From the NCBI RefSeq assembly GCF_000024365.1, contig NC_013235.1:4712001-4776000 (forward strand): a DNA stretch of 64,000 nucleotides, given 5' to 3'. The DNA is from Nakamurella multipartita DSM 44233 (GTDB lineage Bacteria > Actinomycetota > Actinomycetes > Mycobacteriales > Nakamurellaceae). Below, piece after piece: positions 16,924 through 26,470 of the stretch (position 1 is its first letter; each line of letters starts with the position of its first letter). The translations under genes were made by a program, and so were the position numbers. Below the pieces are notes generated by a model that saw only the letters and a list, made by a program, of their open reading frames with translations, did not search any database and was not told the DNA's origin.

Positions 16924-18075
16924 ATGCAGGCAGCACGCTGGATCGAGGCGGCCGAGTTCCAGGGGCTGCTGCTGCGGGAGGGGCTGATCGACCAGGTCGC
17001 GCACGGCCGCCGGCTGCGGCAGATCAACACCGAGCTGGCCGCGACCGGCCGCTACGAGCACACCGCGAGCGAGCTGGAGCAGGCCGGCCGGATCGGCTGG
17101 CGGGCCACCCCGCGCTGCATCGGCCGGCTGCCCTGGCAGACCCTGCAGGTGCTGGACCGCCGGCACCTGCAGACGCCGGAAGAGGTCTTCCAGGCCTGCG
17201 TGGAGCATCTGCGGTGGGCGACCAACGGCGGCCGGATCCGTCCGGTGATGACGGTCTTCGCGGCGGCCGAGACCGGACGGGCGGCGCGGATCTGGAATCC
17301 GCAGCTGATCCGCTACGCCGGCTGGCGCCGTCCGGACGGGACGGTGCTCGGCGATCCGGCCCAGCTGGAGCTGACCGACCGGCTGCACGAGCTGGGCTGG
17401 CGGCCGGCGCAGCGCACCGCGTTCACCGTCCTGCCGGTGGTCATCCAGGTCGGGCACCACCGATCCCAGCTGTTCGAGCTGCCGGCCGACGCCGTCCTGG
17501 AAGTGCCGATCACCCACCCGGAGTTCTCCTGGTTCGCCGAGCTGGGCCTGCGCTGGCACGCCCTGCCGATGGTGTGCAACCTGGGCCTGCGGGCCGGTGG
17601 CCTGTTCTACCCGGCCGCCCCGTTCAACGGCTGGTACATGAGCACGGAGATCGCCGCCCGCAACCTGGCCGACGTCGACCGGTACGACCAGTTGCCGGCG
17701 ATCGCCCGCCGGATGGGCCTGAACACCCGCAGCAGCATCAGCCTGTGGCGCGACCGGGCCCTGGTCGAGCTGAACGTGGCGGTGCTGCACTCGTTCAAGG
17801 CGGCCGGTGTGCGGATGGTCGATCACCACAGCGCGTCCGCCCAGTTCATGACGCACCTGGACCGCGAACGCGACCAGGGCCGGTCGACCCCCGGGGACTG
17901 GAGCTGGCTGGTACCACCGGTCTCGGGGTCGACCAGCCCGGTGTTCCACCGGTACTACGCCGCCGACGCCGACCCCGGCACGCCGCGGTTCCAGGCCCAA
18001 CCCGAAGCCTGGCGAGCGGTGGCGGCCGGCCCGCACCCGGCCACGCCCGGCTGCCCGGTGCACCGGGTGGCCTAG
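16924..18075 (+). CDS. nos: Bacterial nitric oxide synthase oxygenase
   Basis: The 383-residue protein matches bacterial NOS, which oxidises L-arginine to citrulline and NO using heme and a reduced pterin. The heme-thiolate ligand is Cys65 in TPRCIGRLPW, the same number as in Bacillus subtilis NOS. The substrate glutamate is Glu242 in FNGWYMSTEIAARN. There is no flavodoxin/ferredoxin reductase domain, so electrons must come from general cellular reductases, as in Bacillus. An AGGGGG ribosome binding site precedes the ATG. Upstream is a peptide transporter, downstream an FKBP gene that seems to have its own start signals. Known roles of bacterial NOS include oxidative-stress protection and, in Streptomyces turgidiscabies, nitration of a secondary metabolite; no such cluster is visible here. 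Confidence 0.95.
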   Translation: MQAARWIEAAEFQGLLLREGLIDQVAHGRRLRQINTELAATGRYEHTASELEQAGRIGWRATPRCIGRLPWQTLQVLDRRHLQTPEEVFQACVEHLRWATNGGRIRPVMTVFAAAETGRAARIWNPQLIRYAGWRRPDGTVLGDPAQLELTDRLHELGWRPAQRTAFTVLPVVIQVGHHRSQLFELPADAVLEVPITHPEFSWFAELGLRWHALPMVCNLGLRAGGLFYPAAPFNGWYMSTEIAARNLADVDRYDQLPAIARRMGLNTRSSISLWRDRALVELNVAVLHSFKAAGVRMVDHHSASAQFMTHLDRERDQGRSTPGDWSWLVPPVSGSTSPVFHRYYAADADPGTPRFQAQPEAWRAVAAGPHPATPGCPVHRVA

Positions 18076-18095
18076 CTTCGTGTTGGATGGTTGTC

Positions 18096-18470
18096 ATGTC
18101 TGGAACTGATGCCACCAAGCCCGAGGTCGAGTTTCCCGAAGGACCGCCTCCCACCGAACTTGTCATCGCCGATCTGACCGTCGGCGACGGCGCGCAGGCC
18201 AACCCCGGCGACACCGTCCGGGTGCACTACCTCGGAGTCGACTACGAGTCCGGTAGCGAGTTCGACTCGTCCTGGAACCGGGGCGAGTCCATCGAGTTCC
18301 CGCTGCGCGGCCTGATCAAGGGCTGGCAGGACGGCATCCCGGGGATGAAGGTCGGCGGCCGCCGGCAGCTGACCATCCCGCCGGAGCTGGCCTACGGTCC
18401 CGCTGGTGGCGGGCACCGGCTGTCCGGGCGCACGCTGATCTTCGTCATCGACCTGCTCGGCGTGCGTTGA
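18096..18470 (+). CDS. FKBP-type peptidyl-prolyl cis-trans isomerase
   Basis: Single-domain FKBP of about 124 residues, cytoplasmic (no signal peptide). The family motifs are VRVHYLGVDYESGSEFDSSW, SIEFPLRGLIKGWQDGIPGMKVGGRR and the final LIFVIDLLGV. It isomerises Xaa-Pro bonds during folding. The ATG at 18096 is chosen with GGATGG as a weak ribosome binding site. The ATG at 18087, three codons upstream, lies eight bases after a TAGCTT box and could be the start of a leaderless message. The last base triplet overlaps the TTG start of the next gene. Confidence 0.92.
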   Translation: MSGTDATKPEVEFPEGPPPTELVIADLTVGDGAQANPGDTVRVHYLGVDYESGSEFDSSWNRGESIEFPLRGLIKGWQDGIPGMKVGGRRQLTIPPELAYGPAGGGHRLSGRTLIFVIDLLGVR

Positions 18471-18922
18471 GCGCGACCGAGGTGGATGTGCTCGGCCCGG
18501 TCGAGTTCGCAGTCGTCGAGTTCCCCGCCGGGGTGGTCAGCGGGAGCGGATTTGCCCAGTTGCTCGAGCTGGCCGACTCCGGCGTCATTCGCATCCTCGA
18601 TCTGGAGTTCGTCCGGCGGACCGCGGACGGCGCCGTCGTGCCGGTCGAGGTCGCTGACCTCACGGTCGGTCCCGGGGTCGACCTGTCACCGTTCGTCGGC
18701 GCCTCCAGCGGCCTGGTCGACACCACCGATCTGGCCACTCTGGGCGACTCGATCGGCGTGGGCAGCGTCGCCGCGGTGCTGGTCTACGAGGAGCAGGTGC
18801 TGATCCCGGTGGTGGCCGCGTGGCACGCCGCCGGCGGCCGGTTGGCGCTGGTCGGGCATCTGGAACCGACCGATCTGGACGAGGCCCTGGACGCCACCGA
18901 ACCCGCGAAGGCCGGTGTGTGA
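18467..18922 (+). CDS. DUF6325 family protein
   Basis: Protein of 151 residues starting from a TTG that overlaps the FKBP stop (TTGA), so it is translationally coupled. The sequence VEFAVVEFPAG, then GVIRILDLEFVRRTADGAVVPVEVADL and GSVAAVLVYEEQ, is typical of DUF6325 as I remember it. No catalytic motif, membrane helix or signal peptide is visible, and the function is unknown. In actinobacteria the family is often encoded next to a SHOCT-domain protein, as here. The Glu/Asp-rich C terminus ends within the TGATG junction with the next gene. Confidence 0.7.
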   Translation: MSATEVDVLGPVEFAVVEFPAGVVSGSGFAQLLELADSGVIRILDLEFVRRTADGAVVPVEVADLTVGPGVDLSPFVGASSGLVDTTDLATLGDSIGVGSVAAVLVYEEQVLIPVVAAWHAAGGRLALVGHLEPTDLDEALDATEPAKAGV

Positions 18923-19293
18923 TGGGCCTGTTCAAGACCGCCGCCAAGGTGGCCGTGGCCAGCTCGGTGCACGGTCGGGTGCAACGCCGCCAGCAGCAGA
19001 AGTGGGCCGCGCAGAATGCGGTGCCCCAGGCGCCGCCACCCCCGCCGCCCCCGGTTGCCGCTGCGCCGGCGCCGGCACCGCCCGCGGAGTACGGCCGGCC
19101 GCAGTTCGCCACCGAGCACACCGCCAGCGGGTATCCGGCCCCCGGGCAGGCCCCGGCCGCGCGACCGCCGGCCGCCCGGGTGGACATGGCCACCAAGCTC
19201 GCCCAGCTCCAGCAGCTGGGCGATCTGCGGGCCGCCGGGGTGCTCACCGACGCCGAGTTCGACGGCCAGAAGGCCGCCATCCTGGCCCAGTAG
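18922..19293 (+). CDS. SHOCT-domain protein
   Basis: Protein of 123 residues. It has a basic amphipathic N terminus (MGLFKTAAKVAVASSVHGRVQ), a long low-complexity Pro/Ala linker (about residues 35-85) and a C-terminal SHOCT domain (LAQLQQLGDLRAAGVLTDAEF, then DGQKAAIL), a short helical module found at the ends of many membrane or secreted proteins. The ATG overlaps the DUF6325 stop (TGATG). The two proteins are therefore made together and may bind each other (inference). Function unknown. Confidence 0.75.
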   Translation: MGLFKTAAKVAVASSVHGRVQRRQQQKWAAQNAVPQAPPPPPPPVAAAPAPAPPAEYGRPQFATEHTASGYPAPGQAPAARPPAARVDMATKLAQLQQLGDLRAAGVLTDAEFDGQKAAILAQ

Positions 19294-19321
19294 GCCGCAC
19301 GTCACCGCCCGAACCAGCCCG

Positions 19322-19371
19322 ACTTGCCCCACGCACCGCCACGATTCTGTCGGCGGTGCGTGGGGGCAAGT
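19322..19371. terminator. Strong bidirectional terminator between the SHOCT gene and ahcY
   Basis: A 19-base arm beginning ACTTGCCCCACGC is followed by an 11-base loop and its complement with a single extra G. This is one of the longest stems in the window and lies exactly between two convergent genes. Confidence 0.75.
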
Positions 19372-19390
19372 GGACGGGCGGGCGCGACGA

Positions 19391-20887
<1,497 letters not shown>

Positions 20888-21072
20888 AGCATTGCTCCTT
20901 CGCGGGGCTCGGGGTGGCACCGTGCTGATCACGGCGCGACGGGCCGGACTCGGGTCTGCCCCTGCACCGGACGCCCGAACAGGGCGTGCATGTCACCGGT
21001 CAGGATAGCCGCGCGCTCCCCCCGGCCGGGTGGTCCGCCGCGACCTGGCGCGGCGCTCACGCGTGGGGACGC

Positions 21073-21078
21073 GACAAT
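21073..21078 (+). promoter_or_regulatory. -10 box of leaderless promoter for the membrane protein at 21085
   Basis: GACAAT, six bases before the GTG at 21085, with no ribosome binding site in between. It decides the start; the upstream start at 20986 would add 33 residues with no helix. Confidence 0.45.
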
Positions 21079-21084
21079 GGAGCG

Positions 21085-21684
21085 GTGACGCCTTCGACCC
21101 CGGACGGTCCCGCGGACCGGCGAACCACCCCTCAGACCACCGACCCGGCGGCGGCCCCGCCCGAAGCGCTGATCATGTCGGCGGTGCAACCGGGGGCGGC
21201 CCGGCGCCCCGCGGGCCCGGGCCGGCGGCGGCAGGCCGACTTCACCTCCGCCGTCTACGGCTCGGTGGTGGCCGGCACGGTGATCGTCAGCGCCGGCCCG
21301 ATGCCGGCGATCGGGCTGTCGGTGCTGCTGGTGGTCAGCGGTGTCGTGTTCTGGCTGGCCCACGTGTACGCGATCACCGTGGCCAACGTGCACGGCGGCT
21401 GGGAGCTGGGCGCGATCCGCAAGGGCCTGCGCAAGGAATGGCCGGTGGCCTTCGCGGCGATCCCGCCGGCGCTGGCCGCGCTCACCGCGGCCTTTTTCCC
21501 GGACATCACCACCACCGACGGCGCCTGGATCGCGCTGGTGGTGGCCATCGTCGAGCAGCAGATCTGGGGCTACGCGGCAGTCCGCCGGTCCAGCCTGTCC
21601 GGGATGGCCGTGGTCCGCACCATCACCCTGAACGTGGTCATCGGGATCGTGGTCGTCGGCCTGAAGTTCGCAGTCGGTCACTGA
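21085..21684 (+). CDS. Small polytopic membrane protein of unknown function
   Basis: Protein of 199 residues. A disordered Pro/Thr/Ala N terminus of about 50 residues is followed by four or five membrane helices (SAVYGSVVAGTVIVSAG, IGLSVLLVVSGVVFWLAHVY, AFAAIPPALAALTAAFF, AWIALVVAIVEQQIWGY and VVIGIVVVGLKFAVG). The VYAITVANVHGG segment between helices 2 and 3 looks conserved in actinobacterial membrane proteins, but I cannot name the family. Divergent from ahcY and convergent with the antitoxin-like gene. Probably its own transcription unit. Confidence 0.6.
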   Translation: MTPSTPDGPADRRTTPQTTDPAAAPPEALIMSAVQPGAARRPAGPGRRRQADFTSAVYGSVVAGTVIVSAGPMPAIGLSVLLVVSGVVFWLAHVYAITVANVHGGWELGAIRKGLRKEWPVAFAAIPPALAALTAAFFPDITTTDGAWIALVVAIVEQQIWGYAAVRRSSLSGMAVVRTITLNVVIGIVVVGLKFAVGH

Positions 21685-21708
21685 CCGGGAGAACCCGGCA
21701 GATCAGTG
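21679..21708. terminator. Convergent hairpin
   Basis: CACTGA-CCGGG-AGAA-CCCGG-CAGA-TCAGTG: an inner stem with an AGAA tetraloop, and an outer stem separated from it by a four-base bulge. It spans the stop codons of the two convergent genes. Confidence 0.55.
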
Positions 21709-21960
21709 GCCGCCGGTCGGCCCGCCCAAGCCCTCGAAGAGGTAGCTGTCGAACACTTCCTGCATCCGCCCGTACGGCCGGCGAGCGGCCGTCGGGTCGA
21801 GCGCCGACCGGTCGTCGGGCTCGTTCGCCCGGATCAGCCGCTCCCGGATCAGGTTGCGCAGGGCCTGCTCGACGACCGACGGCACCGACGTCCCGTCGGC
21901 GGCCGCGGCGCGGCGCACCGCGTCCAGCAACGGGCCGGGGATCTCGATCGTCGTGGTCAC
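21703..21960 (-). CDS. VapB-like ribbon-helix-helix antitoxin, without an adjacent toxin
   Basis: Protein of 85 residues. The N terminus VTTTIEIPGPLLDAVRRAAA, then GTSVPSVVEQALRNLIRER, is a ribbon-helix-helix DNA-binding domain of the VapB type. The C-terminal tail (PYGRMQEVFDSYLFEGLGG) is where such proteins bind a toxin. No PIN-domain VapC or other toxin gene is next to it: the downstream neighbour is convergent and the upstream one is a small membrane protein. It may be a solitary regulator or a remnant. The GTG start is seven bases after TACCAT, so it is probably leaderless. Confidence 0.7.
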   Translation of the reverse strand: MTTTIEIPGPLLDAVRRAAAADGTSVPSVVEQALRNLIRERLIRANEPDDRSALDPTAARRPYGRMQEVFDSYLFEGLGGPTGGH

Positions 21961-21967
21961 GGCCGCG

Positions 21968-21973
21968 ATGGTA
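21968..21973 (-). promoter_or_regulatory. -10 box for the antitoxin-like gene
   Basis: TACCAT on the minus strand, seven bases before the GTG at 21960. Confidence 0.45.
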
Positions 21974-22036
21974 CGGGAACACCTTGCCGCCCAAGGACAT
22001 TTCGGTGAACGGACGGGGTGTCCGGGGCGGGCCGGC

Positions 22037-22228
22037 TCACTCGTCGGGCAGGTGCATCTTCCGGGTGGTGAACAGGCCGAAGAGCAGGCCAAGACCGGTG
22101 CCCACGACGACCGGCAGCAGGAACGAGCCGAACAGGATGCCGCCGGCCACGCCGACCAGGACTCCGAACAGGGTCCAGACGGCCACCGCCGGGGCCCGCG
22201 GTTCCCGCCGGGTGGGGTCGTTGCGCAT
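22037..22228 (-). CDS. Small membrane protein
   Basis: A 63-residue protein with a charged N terminus (MRNDPTRREPRAPAV) and two membrane helices (WTLFGVLVGVAGGILFGSFL and VVVGTGLGLLFGLF) that end in a short cytoplasmic tail (TTRKMHLPDE). The glycine-zipper spacing in both helices suggests tight packing or oligomers. The ATG at 22228 has TACCGT six bases upstream. A longer reading from 22261 would add 11 residues without support. Unknown function. Confidence 0.6.
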   Translation of the reverse strand: MRNDPTRREPRAPAVAVWTLFGVLVGVAGGILFGSFLLPVVVGTGLGLLFGLFTTRKMHLPDE

Positions 22229-22234
22229 CGGACC

Positions 22235-22240
22235 ACGGTA
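22235..22240 (-). promoter_or_regulatory. -10 box for the small membrane protein gene
   Basis: TACCGT on the minus strand, six bases before the ATG at 22228. Confidence 0.4.
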
Positions 22241-22301
22241 GCCCGGACCGGCGCCACCCACGGGACGACCCGGCGGGCGGCCGGGCGCCCGGTCCGGCCC
22301 G

Positions 22302-23585
22302 TCAGGTCGCGGGGCGGTCGGCGCCCTTCTCGGACCGGGCGAGCACCGCGGCCGGTCGCCGCGGCTCCCGGGCGGCCGGCGAGACGATGCCGGCGACCGC
22401 GATCAGGGCGAGCACGATCAGCAGGGCGTTGAGCAGTCCGACCTGCTGGCCGACGAAACCGACCAGCGGGGGCCCGACCAGGAAGGCCAGGTAACCGATG
22501 GTGGCCACGGCGCTGACCCGGGCGGCGGCCGTCTTCGGGTCGTCGGCGGCCGCGGACATGCCGACCGGGAAGCCGAGCGCGGAACCCAGGCCCCAGGAGA
22601 CGACGCCCGCGGCGGCCAACCAGGGATTGGGCGCGAAGATCATGGTGGCCAGGCCGACGCCGGCCAGCACGGCCGAGACCCGCAGCACCGGCACCCGACC
22701 GAACCGGTCGAGCACCAGCACGCCGCCGACCCGGCCGATGGTCATCGCGGTGACGAAGATGCCGAACACCAGGGCGCCGGTGGCGTTGTCCACGCCGTGG
22801 CCGTCGACCATGGCCAGGGCCAGCCAGTCGTTGGCCGACCCCTCGGCGAAGGCCATGCCCAGCACGATCAGCCCGATCAGCAGGGTGCGGCGGTCGCGCC
22901 ACACGGTCAGCCGGGACCGCCAGTCCCCCTTCTCCTGGGCCTGGTCGGTCTCCTGCGCGGCGGACAGGGCCGGGTCGGGCTGCAGGAAGCGCACGGCCAC
23001 CAGCACCGCGCCGATCATCAGCCCGGCGACCACCGACAGGTGCGCGACGACGGGCACGCCGAGGTGCTCGGCCAGCGCGCCGCCGGCCGCGCCGACGATG
23101 GTGCCGGCGCTGAACATGGCGTGGTAGATGGGCATGACGGTGCGGCCCAGCGCCCGCTCGTTGGCCGCGCCGTCGACGTTCATCGACACGTCGCAGGTGC
23201 TGGTGCCGAGCCCGAAGACGACCAGGCCGGCGGTGACCACCGGAATGGAGGCCAGGCTGCCGCCGATGCCGGCGATGACGATGCCGACCGCGGACACGAT
23301 CATGGTGGCCCGGATGGTGGCGATCGGCCCGAACCGGGCCAGGATGTGGCTGGACAGGACCAGGCCGACCATGGACCCGCCGGCCAGCCCGAAGACGATC
23401 AGGCCCATCTGCCAGGTCGAGGCGCCGACGGCATCCCGGATCGCCGGGGTACGGGCGACCCAGCTGGCCAGCGCGACCCCGCACAGCGCGAAGATCACGA
23501 ACAGCGCGTTGCGCCAGGCGACCACCTGCTGGCGGGTCAGTGCGGGGGCGGCCCCGGCGACGGCCGGAGCACTCGGATCGGACAT
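22302..23585 (-). CDS. Major facilitator superfamily transporter
   Basis: MFS protein of 427 residues with 12 membrane helices. Helix 1 is NALFVIFALCGVALASWVAR, followed by TPAIRDAVGASTWQMGLIVFG. The shape of the N-terminal half (ALCGVALASWVARTPAIRD) is like the FucP/YbjJ-type sugar-related or drug-related MFS group. The substrate cannot be told. The ATG at 23585 has AGGGAA upstream. A 32-bp palindrome 57 bases further upstream carries two LacI-type operator copies, one of them identical to a site in front of a lacI-family gene at 38.9 kb, so sugar-dependent repression by that protein is plausible. It lies downstream of fbiC but with its own control region. Confidence 0.85.
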   Translation of the reverse strand: MSDPSAPAVAGAAPALTRQQVVAWRNALFVIFALCGVALASWVARTPAIRDAVGASTWQMGLIVFGLAGGSMVGLVLSSHILARFGPIATIRATMIVSAVGIVIAGIGGSLASIPVVTAGLVVFGLGTSTCDVSMNVDGAANERALGRTVMPIYHAMFSAGTIVGAAGGALAEHLGVPVVAHLSVVAGLMIGAVLVAVRFLQPDPALSAAQETDQAQEKGDWRSRLTVWRDRRTLLIGLIVLGMAFAEGSANDWLALAMVDGHGVDNATGALVFGIFVTAMTIGRVGGVLVLDRFGRVPVLRVSAVLAGVGLATMIFAPNPWLAAAGVVSWGLGSALGFPVGMSAAADDPKTAAARVSAVATIGYLAFLVGPPLVGFVGQQVGLLNALLIVLALIAVAGIVSPAAREPRRPAAVLARSEKGADRPAT

Positions 23586-23642
23586 GGTTCCCTGCGTCTC
23601 ACGGGTGGTGTCGGGCCGGGCGGCGACGCGCGCGGACCCATC

Positions 23643-23674
23643 GGTCGAAACGATTCGATCGAATCGTTTCGACC
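23643..23674. promoter_or_regulatory. Double LacI-type operator (32-bp perfect palindrome)
   Basis: Two abutting, inverted copies of TCGAANCGNTTCGA with the central CG usual for LacI-family operators: TCGAAACGATTCGA at 23645-23658 and TCGAATCGTTTCGA at 23659-23672. The whole 32 bases form a perfect palindrome. The second copy plus the next C is identical over 15 bases to the sequence at 38845-38859. Confidence 0.7.
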
Positions 23675-23753
23675 AGGCTACGGGCCGCCCCGACACACGG
23701 TCAAGACCCGCGCCACCGGGTGATCGAGACCACCCGGCGGCTCCCCGGTCCGC

Positions 23754-26234
23754 TCAGGCCGAGACCGGCGCCGAGTCCTGCGGCGCGGCGGTCACCGATC
23801 CGGCGGCAGTGGCCAGGCCGGCGGGGACGCGCCCGTACAAGGTGGTCCGTTGCACGGCCGGCCGGCCCTCGGCCGCGGCCAGCGCGCGCAGCCCGGCGGC
23901 GTCCAGGCCCTGGCCGTGGCTGGCCCCGGCGGCCCGGGAGATGTTCTCCTCCATCAGCGTGCCGCCCAGGTCGTTCACGCCGGCCCGCAGCAACTGGCGG
24001 GCGCCGATCGGACCCTGCTTGACCCAGGACGCCTGGATGTTGTCGATGGTGCCGGCGTAGACGATGCGGCCGACCGCGTGCATCAGGACCGCCTCGCGCC
24101 AGGTCGGCCCGCGCCGGGCCCCCCGCTTGAGGTAGATCGGGGCGGCCATGTGCACGAACGGCAGCGGCACGAACTCGGTGAACCCGCCGGTCTCCCGCTG
24201 CAGCGCCCGGGTCCGCAGCAGGTGCCGGGCCCAGTGCTGCGGCTGCTCGACCGAGCCGAACATGATGGTGACGTTGCTGCGCAGGCCGACCGAGTGCGCG
24301 GCCCGGTGCACCTCGAGCCACTCGTCGGTGGTGATCTTGTCCGGGCAGATGACCCGCCGGATCTCGTCGTCCAGGATCTCCGCGGCGGTGCCCGGCAGGG
24401 TTTTCAGGCCGGCGGCCTGCAGCCGGCGCAGGTAGTCGGTCAGCGGCTCGCCCAGCCGCTTGGCCCCCTCGTGCACCTCCAGCGCGGTGAAGCCGTGGAT
24501 GTGCAGGTCGGGCACCGCGTCGTGCACTGCCTGGGCGACGTCGACGTAGAAGTTGCCGTCGAAGTGCGGGTGGATGCCGCCCTGCAGGCAGACCTCGGTG
24601 GCCCCGAGGTCGACCGCCTCCCGGGAGCGCTGCGCGATGTCCTCCAGCGAGAGCAGGTACGGCTTGCCCCGCAGGTTGAGCGAGAGCGGCCCCTTGGAGA
24701 ACCCGCAGAACGTGCACCGGAACGTGCACACGTTGGTGTAGTTGATGTTCCGGTTGATCACGTAGGTGACCTCGTCGCCGACCAGCTCGCGGCGCAGCTC
24801 GTCGGCCAGCTCGGCGACCGCGGCGACCTCCGGGCCCCGGGCCCCGAACAGGGCGACGATCTCGGCCTCGCCCAGCTCCTGCCCGGCCCGGGCCCCGTCG
24901 AGCACCTCGGCGACCCGGCCGCGGGCGAACGCCGGCCCCGGGATCAGCACCGGCGGCGCCACGTCCGCCCCCGAGTACCAGGCGGTGGACCGGCGGCCGA
25001 TCTGAATCACCTCGGCACCGGTGCCGACGTTGGCCGCGGCGCCGTGCTTCTCCGGCCACACCGCGCCCGGGTCGTCCCGGCCCAGGCCCTGCGCGTCGGA
25101 CCGGTCGAGCACCGGGAACCGGGTCGCCGGGTCCAGCCACCGTTGCGGATCGAGCGCGAACTCCGGGTAGATCGTCATCCGCGGGGCCAGCGTGTGGCCG
25201 GCGTCCTCGGTCGCCGACCGCAGGGTGTGCAGGGCCGGCCACGGGCGTTCGGGATTGACGTGGTCGGCGGTCACCGGGGACACCCCGCCCCAGTCGTCGA
25301 GGCCGGCGGCCAGCAGCTCGCCCAGCTGCTCGGTGTCGGTCAGGTTCGGCGGGGCCTGCAGATGCACATCCGGCGGCAGGATCAGCCGGGCCAGCGCGAT
25401 CGCCCGCAGGTGCTCCAGCGGCGGGCACGGCGGCTCGTCCCGCATCGCCGTGCCCGGTTTGGGCAGGAAGTTCTGCACGATCACTTCCTGGATGTGCCCG
25501 AACTCGCGATGCACGTCGGCGATGGCCAGCAGGGCCTCGATCCGGTCGGCCTCGGTCTCCCCGATGCCGACCAGGATGCCGGTGGTGAACGGGATGGCCA
25601 GCTCGCCGGCGGCCCGCAGGGTGGCCAGCCGACGTTCCGGGGTCTTGTCCGGAGCGCCGCGGTGGGCGGCCAGGTCGGGCCGCAGCGATTCGATCATCAT
25701 CCCCTGGCTGGGGGCGACCGTCCGCAGCCGAGCCAGCTCCGGCGCCGAGATGGCGCCGGCGTTGGCGTGCGGCAACAGGCCGGTCTCGCCCAGCACCCGG
25801 CCGGCCATCGCCACCAGGTAGTCCACCGTCGAGGTGTAGCCGTGCTCGTCGAGCCACTCCCGGGCCTGCGGGTACCGGCGCTCGGGCCCCTCCCCCAGGG
25901 TGAACAGGGCCTCGGCGCAGCCGTGGGTGGCACCCTGCCCGGCGACGGCCAGCACCTCGTCCGGGGTGAGGTAGGCGTGCGGCAGGTGGCGCGGCGCGGT
26001 GGCGAACGTGCAGTACCCGCAGCGATCCGCGCACAGCCTGGTCAGCGGCAGGAACACCTTGGGCGAGAACGTGATCCGGGTGCCGAACGACGCGTCCCGG
26101 ATCTCGCGCGCGCGGGCGGTCAGCTGATCCGTGGGCAGGGTGGCCAGCGCCCGCGCGGCCACCCCGGTGAGCCCGACCGAGTCGAGGGCAGCTGAGCCGA
26201 GTGCAGCGGACGAGTGGGTCGACCAGACAGTCAC
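23754..26234 (-). CDS. fbiC: FbiC, bifunctional FO synthase (CofG and CofH fused)
   Basis: Protein of 826 residues with two radical SAM halves that join 5-amino-6-ribitylaminouracil and tyrosine into FO, the deazaflavin chromophore of coenzyme F420. The N-terminal CofG-type half has its [4Fe-4S] cysteines in CADRCGYC (Cys68, 72, 75). The C-terminal CofH-type half has CTFRCTFCGF at about residues 502-511. Both are CX3CX2C as known for FbiC. The short low-complexity C terminus is not conserved. The GTG at 26234 is chosen; longer readings run into the divergent promoter region. Its presence fits the F420-dependent oxidoreductase at 40.9-41.9 kb and supports an F420-using organism. Confidence 0.95.
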   Translation of the reverse strand: MTVWSTHSSAALGSAALDSVGLTGVAARALATLPTDQLTARAREIRDASFGTRITFSPKVFLPLTRLCADRCGYCTFATAPRHLPHAYLTPDEVLAVAGQGATHGCAEALFTLGEGPERRYPQAREWLDEHGYTSTVDYLVAMAGRVLGETGLLPHANAGAISAPELARLRTVAPSQGMMIESLRPDLAAHRGAPDKTPERRLATLRAAGELAIPFTTGILVGIGETEADRIEALLAIADVHREFGHIQEVIVQNFLPKPGTAMRDEPPCPPLEHLRAIALARLILPPDVHLQAPPNLTDTEQLGELLAAGLDDWGGVSPVTADHVNPERPWPALHTLRSATEDAGHTLAPRMTIYPEFALDPQRWLDPATRFPVLDRSDAQGLGRDDPGAVWPEKHGAAANVGTGAEVIQIGRRSTAWYSGADVAPPVLIPGPAFARGRVAEVLDGARAGQELGEAEIVALFGARGPEVAAVAELADELRRELVGDEVTYVINRNINYTNVCTFRCTFCGFSKGPLSLNLRGKPYLLSLEDIAQRSREAVDLGATEVCLQGGIHPHFDGNFYVDVAQAVHDAVPDLHIHGFTALEVHEGAKRLGEPLTDYLRRLQAAGLKTLPGTAAEILDDEIRRVICPDKITTDEWLEVHRAAHSVGLRSNVTIMFGSVEQPQHWARHLLRTRALQRETGGFTEFVPLPFVHMAAPIYLKRGARRGPTWREAVLMHAVGRIVYAGTIDNIQASWVKQGPIGARQLLRAGVNDLGGTLMEENISRAAGASHGQGLDAAGLRALAAAEGRPAVQRTTLYGRVPAGLATAAGSVTAAPQDSAPVSA

Positions 26235-26470
26235 TGACGGTGCTCGCTTTCGACGTGTCCCCGCCCGTCGGCCGGTGGGCCGACCCGGCGGCAGACAGAC
26301 CGGGTGGGACAACGGACACGGTACGGATCCGCGGACCCGCCCGGGACCGCAGGGCCGGCCAACATCGGCGGCGGGGACTTTCGCCCCTGCCACCTGATCC
26401 CGGCACCGCCTTGACTGGGGGTCGGGCGGAGGGCGGCCCCACGCCCGGCGCCGGGAAGGGACGGCCGACG

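Noticed and set aside
20888-21084. SAH or other riboswitch in the ahcY leader
   Set aside because: I looked for the conserved SAH riboswitch core on the minus strand and did not find it. The visible elements are an AAGGAG ribosome binding site and unremarkable GC-rich sequence.
26235-26470. Small gene or riboswitch between fbiC and the ATPase gene
   Set aside because: The open frames here are extensions of the neighbours. I see no conserved protein, no clear RNA element and no convincing operator in this 236-base divergent gap.
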